From contig CM037467.1 in the NCBI GenBank assembly GCA_021014325.1, forward strand, positions 6,200,001 through 6,264,000: 64,000 nt of DNA. Direction: 5' to 3'. The stretch comes from Plazaster borealis (taxonomy: Eukaryota > Echinodermata > Asteroidea > Forcipulatida > Labidiasteridae). A program made the position numbers and the translations under genes. The notes beneath the pieces were generated by a model. It was not told where the DNA came from and made no database searches. It worked only from the letters and a program-made list of their open reading frames with translations. Positions 11,001-23,000 of the stretch are shown piece by piece; the stretch's first letter is position 1, and each line of letters begins with the position of its first letter.

Positions 11001-14000
11001 TGAACCGTGCGCAGATTGCAGACTAGTCCAAAATGAACCGTGCGCAGAATGCAGACTAGTCCAAAATGAACCCTGCGCAGATTGCAGACTAGTCCAAAAT
11101 GAACCGTGCGCAGATTGCAGACTAGTCCAAAATGAACTCTGCGCAGATTGCAGACTAGTCCAAAATGAACCGTGCGCAGATTGCAGACTAGTCCAAAATG
11201 AACCCTGCGCAGATTGCAGACTAGTCCAAAATGAACCTTGCGCAGAATGCAGACTAGTCCAAAATGAACTGTGCGCAGATTGCAGACTAGTCCAAAATGA
11301 ACCTTGCGCAGATTGCAGACTAGTCCAAAATAAACCTTGCGCAGATTGCAGACTAGTCCAAAATGAACCTTGCGCAGATTGCAGACTAGTCCAAAATGAA
11401 CCTTGCGCAGATTGCAGACTAGTCCAAAATAAACCTTGCGCAGATTGCAGACTAGTCCAAAATGAACCTTGCGCAGATTGCAGACTAGTCCAAAATGAAC
11501 CTTGCGCAGATTGCAGACTAGTCCAAAATGAACCGTGCGCAGATTGCAGACTAGTCCAAAATGAACCTTGCGCAGATTGCAGACTAGTCCAAAATGAACC
11601 GTGCGCAGATTGCAGACTAGTCCAAAATGAACCATGTGCAGATTGCAGACTAGTCCAAAATGAACTGTGCGCAGATTGCAGACTAGTCCAAAATGAACCT
11701 TGCGCAGATTGCAGACTAGTCCAAAATAAACCTTGCGCAGATTGCAGACTAGTCCAAAATGAACCTTGCGCAGATTGCAGACTAGTCCAAAATGAACCTT
11801 GCGCAGATTGCAGACTAGTCCAAAATGAACCGTGCGCAGATTGCAGACTAGTCCAAAATGAACCATGTGCAGATTGCAGACTAGTCCAAAATGAACCGTG
11901 CGCAGATTGCAGACTAGTCCAAAATGAACCTTGCGCAGATTGCAGACTAGTCCAAAATGAACCTTGCGCAGATTGCAGACTAGTCCAAAATGAACCGTGC
12001 GCAGATTGCAGACTAGTCCAAAATGAACCGTGCGCAGAATGCAGACTAGTCCAAAATGAACCCTGCGCAGATTGCAGACTAGTCCAAAATGAACCGTGCG
12101 CAGATTGCAGACTAGTCCAAAATGAACTGTGCGCAGATTGCAGACTAGTCCAAAATGAACCATGTGCAGATTGCAGACTAGTCCAAAATGAACTGTGCGC
12201 AGATTGCAGACTAGTCCAAAATGAACCTTGCGCAGATTGCAGACTAGTCCAAAATAAACCTTGCGCAGATTGCAGACTAGTCCAAAATGAACCTTGCGCA
12301 GATTGCAGACTAGTCCAAAATGAACCTTGCGCAGATTGCAGACTAGTCCAAAATGAACCGTGCGCAGATTGCAGACTAGTCCAAAATGAACCATGCGCAG
12401 AATGCAGACTAGTCCAAAATGAACCCTGCGCAGATTGCAGACTAGTCCAAAATGAACCGTGCGCAGATTGCAGACTAGTCCAAAATGAACTCTGCGCAGA
12501 TTGCAGACTAGTCCAAAATGAACCGTGCGCAGATTGCAGACTAGTCCAAAATGAACCCTGCGCAGATTGCAGACTAGTCCAAAATGAACCTTGCGCAGAA
12601 TGCAGACTAGTCCAAAATGAACTGTGCGCAGATTGCAGACTAGTCCAAAATGAACCTTGCGCAGATTGCAGACTAGTCCAAAATAAACCTTGCGCAGATT
12701 GCAGACTAGTCCAAAATGAACCTTGCGCAGATTGCAGACTAGTCCAAAATGAACCTTGCGCAGATTGCAGACTAGTCCAAAATGAACCGTGCGCAGATTG
12801 CAGACTAGTCCAAAATGAACCTTGCGCAGATTGCAGACTAGTCCAAAATGAACCGTGCGCAGATTGCAGACTAGTCCAAAATGAACCATGTGCAGATTGC
12901 AGACTAGTCCAAAATGAACTGTGCGCAGATTGCAGACTAGTCCAAAATGAACCTTGCGCAGATTGCAGACTAGTCCAAAATAAACCTTGCGCAGATTGCA
13001 GACTAGTCCAAAATGAACCTTGCGCAGATTGCAGACTAGTCCAAAATGAACCTTGCGCAGATTGCAGACTAGTCCAAAATGAACCGTGCGCAGATTGCAG
13101 ACTAGTCCAAAATGAACCGTGCGCAGAATGCAGACTAGTCCAAAATGAACCCTGCGCAGATTGCAGACTAGTCCAAAATGAACCGTGCGCAGATTGCAGA
13201 CTAGTCCAAAATGAACTGTGCGCAGATTGCAGACTAGTCCAAAATGAACCGTGCGCAGATTGCAGACTAGTCCAAAATGAACCCTGCGCAGATTGCAGAC
13301 TAGTCCAAAATTAACCTTGCGCAGAATGCAGACTAGTCCAAAATGAACTGTGCGCAGATTGCAGACTAGTCCAAAATGAACCTTGCGCAGATTGCAGACT
13401 AGTCCAAAATAAACCTTGCGCAGATTGCAGACTAGTCCAAAATGAACCTTGCGCAGATTGCAGACTAGTCCAAAATGAACCTTGCGCAGATTGCAGACTA
13501 GTCCAAAATGAACCGTGCGCAGATTGCAGACTAGTCCAAAATGAACCTTGCGCAGATTGCAGACTAGTCCAAAATGAACCGTGCGCAGATTGCAGACTAG
13601 TCCAAAATGAACCATGTGCAGATTGCAGACTAGTCCAAAATGAACTGTGCGCAGATTGCAGACTAGTCCAAAATGAACCTTGCGCAGATTGCAGACTAGT
13701 CCAAAATAAACCTTGCGCAGATTGCAGACTAGTCCAAAATGAACCTTGCGCAGATTGCAGACTAGTCCAAAATGAACCTTGCACAGATTGCAGACTAGTC
13801 CAAAATGAACCGTGCGCAGATTGCAGACTAGTCCAAAATGAACCATGTGCAGATTGCAGACTAGTCCAAAATGAACCGTGCGCAGATTGCAGACTAGTCC
13901 AAAATGAACCTTGCGCAGATTGCAGACTAGTCCAAAATGAACCTTGCGCAGATTGCAGACTAGTCCAAAATGAACCGTGCGCAGATTGCAGACTAGTTCA

Positions 14001-17000
14001 AAATGAACCTTGCGCAGATTGCAGACTAGTCCAAAATGAACCGTGCGCAGATTGCAGACTAGTCCAAAATGAACCGTGCGCAGATTGCAGACTAGTCCAA
14101 AATGAACCTTGCGCAGAATGCAGACTAGTCCAAAATGAACTGTGCGCAGATTGCAGACTAGTCCAAAATGAACCTTGCGCAGATTGCAGACTAGTCCAAA
14201 ATAAACCTTGCGCAGATTGCAGACTAGTCCAAAATGAACCTTGCGCAGATTGCAGACTAGTCCAAAATGAACCTTGCGCAGATTGCAGACTAGTCCAAAA
14301 TGAACCGTGCGCAGATTGCAGACTAGTCCAAAATGAACCTTGCGCAGATTGCAGACTAGTCCAAAATGAACCGTGCGCAGATTGCAGACTAGTCCAAAAT
14401 GAACCATGTGCAGATTGCAGACTAGTCCAAAATGAACTGTGCGCAGATTGCAGACTAGTCCAAAATGAACCTTGCGCAGATTGCAGACTAGTCCAAAATA
14501 AACCTTGCGCAGATTGCAGACTAGTCCAAAATGAACCTTGCGCAGATTGCAGACTAGTCCAAAATGAACCTTGCGCAGATTGCAGACTAGTCCAAAATGA
14601 ACAGATTGCAGACTAGTCCAAAATGAACCTTGCGCAGATTGCAGACTAGTCCAAAATAAACCTTGCGCAGATTGCAGACTAGTCCAAAATGAACCTTGCG
14701 CAGATTGCAGACTAGTCCAAAATGAACCTTGCGCAGATTGCAGACTAGTCCAAAATGAACCGTGCGCAGATTGCAGACTAGTCCAAAATGAACCATGTGC
14801 AGATTGCAGACTAGTCCAAAATGAACCGTGCGCAGATTGCAGACTAGTCCAAAATGAACCTTGCGCAGATTGCAGACTAGTCCAAAATGAACCTTGCGCA
14901 GATTGCAGACTAGTCCAAAATGAACCGTGCGCAGATTGCAGACTAGTTCAAAATGAACCTTGCGCAGATTGCAGACTAGTCCAAAATGAACCTTGCGCAG
15001 AATGCAGACTAGTCCAAAATGAACCGTGCACAGATTGCAGACTAGTCCAAAATGAACCCTGTGCAGATTGCAGACTAGTCCAAAATGAACCGTGCGCAGA
15101 TTGCAGACTAGTCCAAAATGAACCTTGCGCAGAATGCAGACTAGTCCAAAAATTAACCTTGTGTAGATTGGAGACTAGTCCACAGCTAACTTAACGCAAG
15201 AGATAGCAGACTCCCAGTATACCAGGCTCAATTTCACAAAGCATTACAATATATATGAAGATGAGCTGTCAATAGATATATTGACATCACAATTTGCTCA
15301 GCAATTAAGAGTGATTTGCAGTTAGGATCAATCTTAGCTCTTTGTGAAATATTGCCCTGGTTTTCTTGTGGGTCATCAATATGCACAAGATGGTTAACCT
15401 GGACAAGATTGATTTGGGGCTTGTAAATTTTAAAATGGGGGTACTTACATGTATACAAGGATGTGTACAATCTACACAGCTTGCCTGAATTGTTTACAAT
15501 ATGGTTTAAAAGCTTATAGTAAGCAATCCATTCAATGTTGGTATATGCCCAGTCAGCAATCCAGACAAGTTTGGGTATTCCCCGAACTCATTAAGATATC
15601 ACTGTATTTATCTAGTGTGTTTTTCCCCTTCCTTTTCTCAGATATTATTAAAGGAGACAAAGTTTCTGTTTTTGTGGATATTCACGGCAAATGTAGGAAA
15701 GGATTGATCCAAAGATTCAAAGGAAATAAAGCATTTCTTGGTAATGGATGTGCAGCTATGAGTAGAAAAGACCTGTTTGTTGGCAACACCTCACCAAGGT
15801 GGGTAGAAAAACTGTAACTGCCATGTAGCATTTCAGATTTCTAGAGTGAGTCCCAATTAGGTTAATATTGACATTTTGCCATTATTTGGAAGTGTTGTCT
15901 GTTCTTTAACAGTCATTGATATACTAATCTTACTGAATATGTAATAGAAGGTTGATTTTGGTAGCACTTGGAGGTTATTCACCCTGCCCCAGACTCAAGT
16001 CACCATTTTATATACTATTTTATACTATTTATTTAGCAATTTAAAGTGACACAAAACACCAACAATGATGGCAACAACACTGACTAGTAGTGTTTTCTTT
16101 CTCATTATGGATCAGGGGGATGGCTGTTCACATGACAGAGCCAATCTTTGATTGTCCATCATTGAATGGAATACTTGTTGACAAGTTGTTCCTTCAAAAT
16201 CTACCATCCATTGTTGTAAGTCATGTCCTGAATCCCCAGCCAGGCAGTAGACTACTAGATATGTGCGCTGCTCCAGGTACAGTATGTTTAGGAACTTTTT
16301 CTCATTGGATATTATCTAGGCTATGCTTTACACCTTGTTCTCAATTGTACACCTATGTACTGTTAGTGCTGTGTCCCTCTTAAACTCATTCTTATATCTA
16401 TCTGTAAAAGTAATACTCATCTATCTGAGATTTACCCTCCTTTGTTTTAATTGCCTATACACCTCTTCTCGTCCACTTGTCCACCTATCTTGGCTATGCT
16501 CTTTATCTCATTCTCTTATTCACCCATCTTTGCCACGCTCCTTATCTCATTCTCTTATTCACCCATCTTGGCTATGCTCCTTATCTCATTCTCTTATTCA
16601 CCCATCTTGGCTATGCTCCTTATCTCATTCTCTTATCCACCTATCTTGGCTATACTCTTTATATTATATCATTATCTTATCCACCTTTCTTGGCTATGCT
16701 CGTTATCTCATTCTCTTATCAACCTATCTTGGCTATACTCCTTATCTCATTCTTTTATCCATCTATCTTGGCCATGCTCCTTAACTCATTCTTTTATCCA
16801 CCTATCTTGGCTATGCTCCTTATCTCATTCTCTTATCCGCCTGTCTTGGCCATGCTCCTTATCTCATTCTCTTATCCACCTATCTTGGCCATGCTCCTTA
16901 TCTCATTCTCTTATCAACCTATCTTGGCTATGCTCCTTATCTCATTCTCTTATCCACCTATCTTGGCTATGCTACTTATCTCATTCTCATATCCACCTAT

Positions 17001-20000
17001 CTTGGCTATGCTCCTTAACTCATTCTCTTATCCACCTTTCTTGGCTATGCTCCTTATCTCATTCTCTTATCCACCTATCTTGGCTATGCTCCTTATCTCA
17101 TTCTCTTATCCACCTATCTTGGCTATGCTCCTTATCTCATTCTCATATCCACCTATCTTGGCTATGCTCCTTAACTCATTCTCTTATCCACCTTTCTTGG
17201 CTATGCTCCTTATCTCATTCTCTTATCCACCTATCTTGGCTATGCTCCTTATCTCATTCTCTTATCCACCTATCTTGGCTATGCTCCTTATCTCATTCTC
17301 TTATCCACCTATCTTGGCTATGCTCCTTATCTCATTCTCTTATCCACCTATCTTGGCTATGCTCCTTATCTCATTCTCATATCCACCTATCTTGGCTATG
17401 CTCCTTAACTCATTCTCTTATCCACCTTTCTTGGCTATGCTCCTTATCTCATTCTCTTATCCACCTATCTTGGCTATGCTCCTTATCTCATTCTCTTATC
17501 CACCTATCCTCGCAATGCTCCTTATCTCATTCTCTTATCCACCTATCTTGGCTATGCTCCTTAAGTCATTCTCTTATCCACCTATCTTGGCTATGCTCCT
17601 TATCTCATTCTCTTATCCACCTATCTTGGCTATACTCCTTATCTCATTCTCTTATCCACCTATCTTGGCTATGCTCCTCACCTCATTCTCTTATCCACCT
17701 ATCTTGGCTATGCTCCTTATCTCATTCTCATTTCCACCTATCTTGGCTATGCTCTTTATCTCATTCTCTTATCCACCTATCTTGGCTATGCTCCTCACCT
17801 CATTCTCTTATCCACCTATCTTGGCTATGCTCCTTATCTCATTCTCTTATCCACCTATCTTGGCTATGCTCCTCACCTCATTCTCATATCCACCTATCTT
17901 GGCTATGCTCCTTAACTCATTCTCTTATCCACCTATCTTGGCTATGCTCCTTATCTCATTCTCTTATCCACCTATCTTGGCTATACTCCTTATCTCATTC
18001 TCTTATCCACCTTTCTTGGCTATGCTCCTCACCTCATTCTCTTATCCACCTATCTTGGCTATGCTCCTTATCTCATTCTCTTATCCACCTATCTTGGCTA
18101 TGCTCCTCACCTCATTCTCTTCTCCACCTTTCTTGGCTATGCTCCTTATCTCATTCTCTTATCCACCTATATTGGCTTTGCTCATTGTCTCATTCTCTTA
18201 TTCACATACATTTTGGCTAGCACAGCCAAACGGTTGATGCGATGGCATATTACATACGTGTTACAGCTAAATCTGCAAAAGTAGTCAAAACCTTTAATAA
18301 CGACAATAGAGGCTCACTAAAATTCTGAAAATACTGGAATTGGAATTACATGTACTGTGCCTATTGTTACTATTTCATAATGTACTATCTATTACACTAT
18401 TTAATCTGCCCTTTATATTTATCTGAAGACACGATGTATACTCTGATATTACTTAAAGGCAATAACAGTGTAGGGAGCCAGTCTTCACTGCGTGGTAATG
18501 ACCAGGTTGGTGGCTGGCCGTTGTACCTCGCCCTCGGCTTGGTTCATTAACCAGCCAGCCATCAAGTCAGCCATGAAGACCGGCTCCTCACACTGATTGC
18601 CATTAATATATACTTTTTTTTAAATGAAACTAAACCAGTAAAAATTATCAGAATGTTCAATTTTTCTATCGCAGATATTTTTAGAATTGTTCTATTCATG
18701 TTCAAAGTCCATTTTTTAGACTGTTCAATTTTTGCAAGGGACCTAATCTCTTACACATATTTAACTATTTGTGCATATTTTCAAGAACCAGACTATGAGC
18801 TTTGAAAATTAACAGCACCATAATTAGAAATACTTTGGTTGGTGTTCAGCTTTATGCTTTGCATTATGCTGGTTTCATTTGCATACCAGCTGCCTTAAAT
18901 TGATACATTGTCTGCACGTGTACGCCACACAATCTCTCCTTACCAAAAAGCAAAAAAACAATGCACACAAAGAAAATAACTGCTGCCCGCACAACAAGCA
19001 TAGTGCATACAGAACTTTCACACAATAATATGCTTGTTTAGAGGACACCTATTCCCTAGCTCACAAAGCCGGTCTTGATATCACATGTTAATACACCCAC
19101 ATGTAACCAGTCTTTGACTAATCAGAGTGCATAAACTCTCTGAGGTATTAATACTATTTAATATTCATTGAAACCAGGTGGAAAGACCACTCATTTGGCA
19201 ACACTCATGAAGGATCATGGTGTCGTCATTGCATTGGATAAATCCCAGAGTAAGATCAACAAAATCAAGCAAAATGCCAAGAGATTAGGATTGAACTGTA
19301 TACAAACGTATGTGTATGACTCTACCAAGGCATGCTGTATGCAATCCGCCTCCTCTTGTAATACAGGTAAGATTTGATCAGCAGTCCAAATGTGTTCTCT
19401 CAGTCATGTAATTGAAGGTATATCGTTGGGTACAATGGGTAGTAACAGCATTTAACTAATGTACATGTACTCAAAAACTATTAATTTTGTTCTAAATTAA
19501 ATTTCTAAATGAATCCCAAGAGAGTATGTAACTGGTTTTAAAAGAGTAAACTATCTTCTTTCTATTCGTTAGTTTTCAACAAACACGCCATCCAACCGAC
19601 CTGTGAAAATTTCATCACATTTATAGGTGGTCCTGTTTTAGGGGCTATTTAGAGTTTTCAACATTTTCAAGGTTTTACGGAGAGTAGGCCTACTAGTTCC
19701 CCCCACCCACCCTTCAAAGTAGTACTTTTACCAGTTAACGCCGGAGACGTGTATACAAGCAAATTGTTTACATGCAAACAAATGGAAGTCAGATATACAG
19801 TCGACTCTCGTTAATACGAGGTCCGCCGGACTAGCCCGTTTTCCTCGTAATATCCGAAGCTCTATGCACAAAGTGCATGACATAATGGCTGCACGTGTAC
19901 ACAGATAAGGCTGCTGCAATACAGTGGATAACTGCATAGTGTGTGCATGTACCGCACAAACAAGAACAAAGTTGGGCTAATAAAACTGTTTTAATTGAGT

Positions 20001-23000
20001 TAGTTTAGTTTGAAAGTCAATTTATAAAATCAATTTACATTTAACATGATTGAAAAATTGTCTGAGATTTTAACTTGCTGTTCTTGTTTAGCGAAGTTTT
20101 GGTGCAAAACTTCGATCGCAGCAGTCAATAAATAGAATCTTGATTTTCATTGGTAACCACTAGTGTAATGCAAGATGGTTCATTGCTAACGTGGGATACC
20201 AGGGAAATCTTGCTGTTGAATTTAAATATTGATCGCGCAAATATTTTAGCTTTTCAGTTGCGGTAGGGTTTTTTTCTGCTGAAAATGCACATCAAGCGCC
20301 TTATCCGCAGGAAATTACGGTAGATGCATGGGCTCAATTCCAAGGGGTACCAATCACAAAAATTATGCAGGCAGCCTTAGTGGAAGAACCCTTCCTCCTT
20401 TACATTGTGCTACTGACATGACTTTCTGTAATTAGCTGAAGGCTGACAAGTTCCCACAGAGGTTCTAGATTTCTTTAGAAAGTTTCTATTTGGGGGTATC
20501 CTCTTTTGACCTTCACAGACAGGACTAATTGAGACTTTATTCTCTGGCTCCACACTTCTTGTCTCCCCCCCCCCCCCAAAAAAAAGGAGAGTTATTTCCA
20601 TCTGTGCTATTTTGCATTTTGTAAGTTACCAGAGGTGAGATATTTTTTGTTGTAAAATACCCTAAATCAGTGGGATTTCCTATCCTACTGAGATATTACT
20701 CACCACCTTCCCTCGTGACCACACTGTTATGAGCTTCAGGTGCGGCTTATGTTGCATGCAGTGACTGCTATTGTGTTAGAGGCTTTTGTTTTCGTTCCAT
20801 GAATTGTGTGTACATTTGTAGTTTAAAAGGCGAGTATTCTACTCCTTGAACTCTGAAGTTGAGGTTACATTACAGAGTGATTTATTGATTGCTGAGTTAA
20901 GGAAGTTACATGTATTTTAAGTTTGATTACAATCCTTATAGGATCATGTGGGTGCAGAGGAATTACAGTGCCATGATTGATGGCAGTAACAACTTCACTG
21001 CTAATAATAGTATTCTTGAAATAAGAGAAATCCTAATTCAAGAAAAAAATTCTTGTGTCACTCCCAAAAATCTTAATAGAAAATGTTTTCTTGAAATATA
21101 ATGTTTGTTCTTATTTCAAGAATACCATTTTTAGCAGTGTCACGCCAAATCCTGTGTGTGCAAAAAACAAGTAGTGTGTACGCTAGGCATGCTCAACCTC
21201 CAGGGATATGCTGTGGGAACAATTCTTGGTAGAGTGGTGTCAAAGGTAATACACTGTTTATCTGGTACTACTGTGAGAGTTGTTATGCAGACTACTAATC
21301 TAATTTGATTTGCTTGTTATACATGTACATCACTATAGATGCACCACCATACAGTCCTGAGTCCTTTGACTGCATACTTCTTGATGCCCCATGTAGTGGA
21401 CTTGGTCAACGACCTCAGATAGCCAACCAACTTCAACTTAGCGAAGTCAAATCTTACCCTGCTTATCAGCGACAATTTTTTTCAACGGTATGTACTCGTA
21501 GTTTCTGGATTACCTAGTAAGTCATCATAATAATGTGCACCAGATAAAGTAAAACCACATGCAAAATGCATTAGAAACAATAGTTACTTTGTTGCAGCAT
21601 CAAAAGTAAAGAAAGCAAAAACAGAAAATATACTTTATGATTGTTGTCTTTTCCCTTTTCTAGCCTCCGTACATGTTGACCATACAAAACTTATATTAAG
21701 TTCATTAAACTATTTCCTCTTCATGATTGACTTATTGGTGGCATTCATTACACAGGCATGCAACTTCTACCAACACTTCTATAACACATGCATCACGGGA
21801 AGAAATACATTCTGGCTTTGTGGTTGTGTCCATGTACATAAAGCATTTCACTCTGGACACAGACACATTGCTCCTTGAACAACATACATTCTACACCAAC
21901 CACTGCAACATCACTACATACGAAGGGCTTTCATAGAGTCTGGCTCGGGAGTTGACAAATCCTATTGCCCAATGCCTGGGAGGACCAAAATCTGGCGTCA
22001 AAGTACTGCTTTTGTCAGTGGTCAAGTCAGACGGAAAAACCTTAATTTCATCATTGGCCACATGAAACTATGTAATAATAGGAGTCATGGGCTAATTTTA
22101 TCATCAGTGAACTCTGTATTCAATGTACAGCACTTACGAGTCAGCTGCTATACATGTACAGCACTCACACCATGCTCACACTGCTGTAACAGAACACCCC
22201 CCCCCCCCCATTGTAGAGAAACGAATGTTCTTATTGGCTGATATCACATATAACAAGTTTTCCTATGGCAGATAAATGACGATCATGAGGCTGTTTATGT
22301 GGCTGGACATATCACACACATGTGTAGTGTGTACATGACATGTCCATAGCAGACAATATCTCCGCACGCACATGAGAAAAAGTGCCAGAACAATGCTCTG
22401 AAAATTTGTGTAAAATTTGAAAACAAGTGTTGAACAATGGCAACGAAGACGTAGAAATATTATTAGAAATGCATGTGATAATATCATGCAGGGTAGAATG
22501 ATACATTTTGAAACATTTACGCACATCTGATCGGATAAGTCGGGGCATTGGGAAAGCTCGATCCCATGCAAGATATTGAACTCAAGAACTCTCAATAAAA
22601 GTCGTGAGGGAAAGTGAAGTTGGTTGGCTCTTTTAAAAGCATGATGTTTTCAGATAAGAAAAAATAAACATGGCATATTGATATTGATTGCCTCCCTGAC
22701 TCTGCTTTGAGCCAGAACTGTACAGTGTTTGATGATGGCGGATTTGTCCAGGTGTCCCAGTCTACCGTGTGCTTGATGTTCCTTGATTCTTGTAGATATG
22801 TTGCGGCCGGTCTCCCCGATGTATACTTTGCCACATTCACAGGGAATGTTGTAAACACCGGCCTTGGCTTGAGTGTCTTGCTTGTCCTTGTGTGTATGGA
22901 GAGATGCTTGAATCTTGTTTGGTGCTGTGTGGAAGGTCTTGACTTGAGCTTGGCTGAAGATACATTGGAGCTTGTGTGATGCAGGGGCCGATGTATGGGA

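Noticed and set aside
10486..13314. A 942-codon + frame of ADCRLVQNEPC repeats as a cysteine-rich secreted protein
   Set aside because: Same array as above. The openness follows from the 33-bp period, and 7-bp deletions break the frame elsewhere in the array.
10502..14407. A 1301-codon frame on the - strand (VHFGLVCNLRK repeats) as a giant repeat protein
   Set aside because: It is the 33-bp minisatellite read in one of several simultaneously open frames, inside an NSUN6 intron. There is no unique sequence at either end and no splice context.
8778..15183. CRISPR array
   Set aside because: Units are contiguous with no unique spacers, and the context is a eukaryotic intron.
16451..18237. Two overlapping 580+ codon + frames with hydrophobic repeats as membrane proteins
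   Set aside because: They are the 39-bp minisatellite read in two frames. No unique flanking coding sequence.
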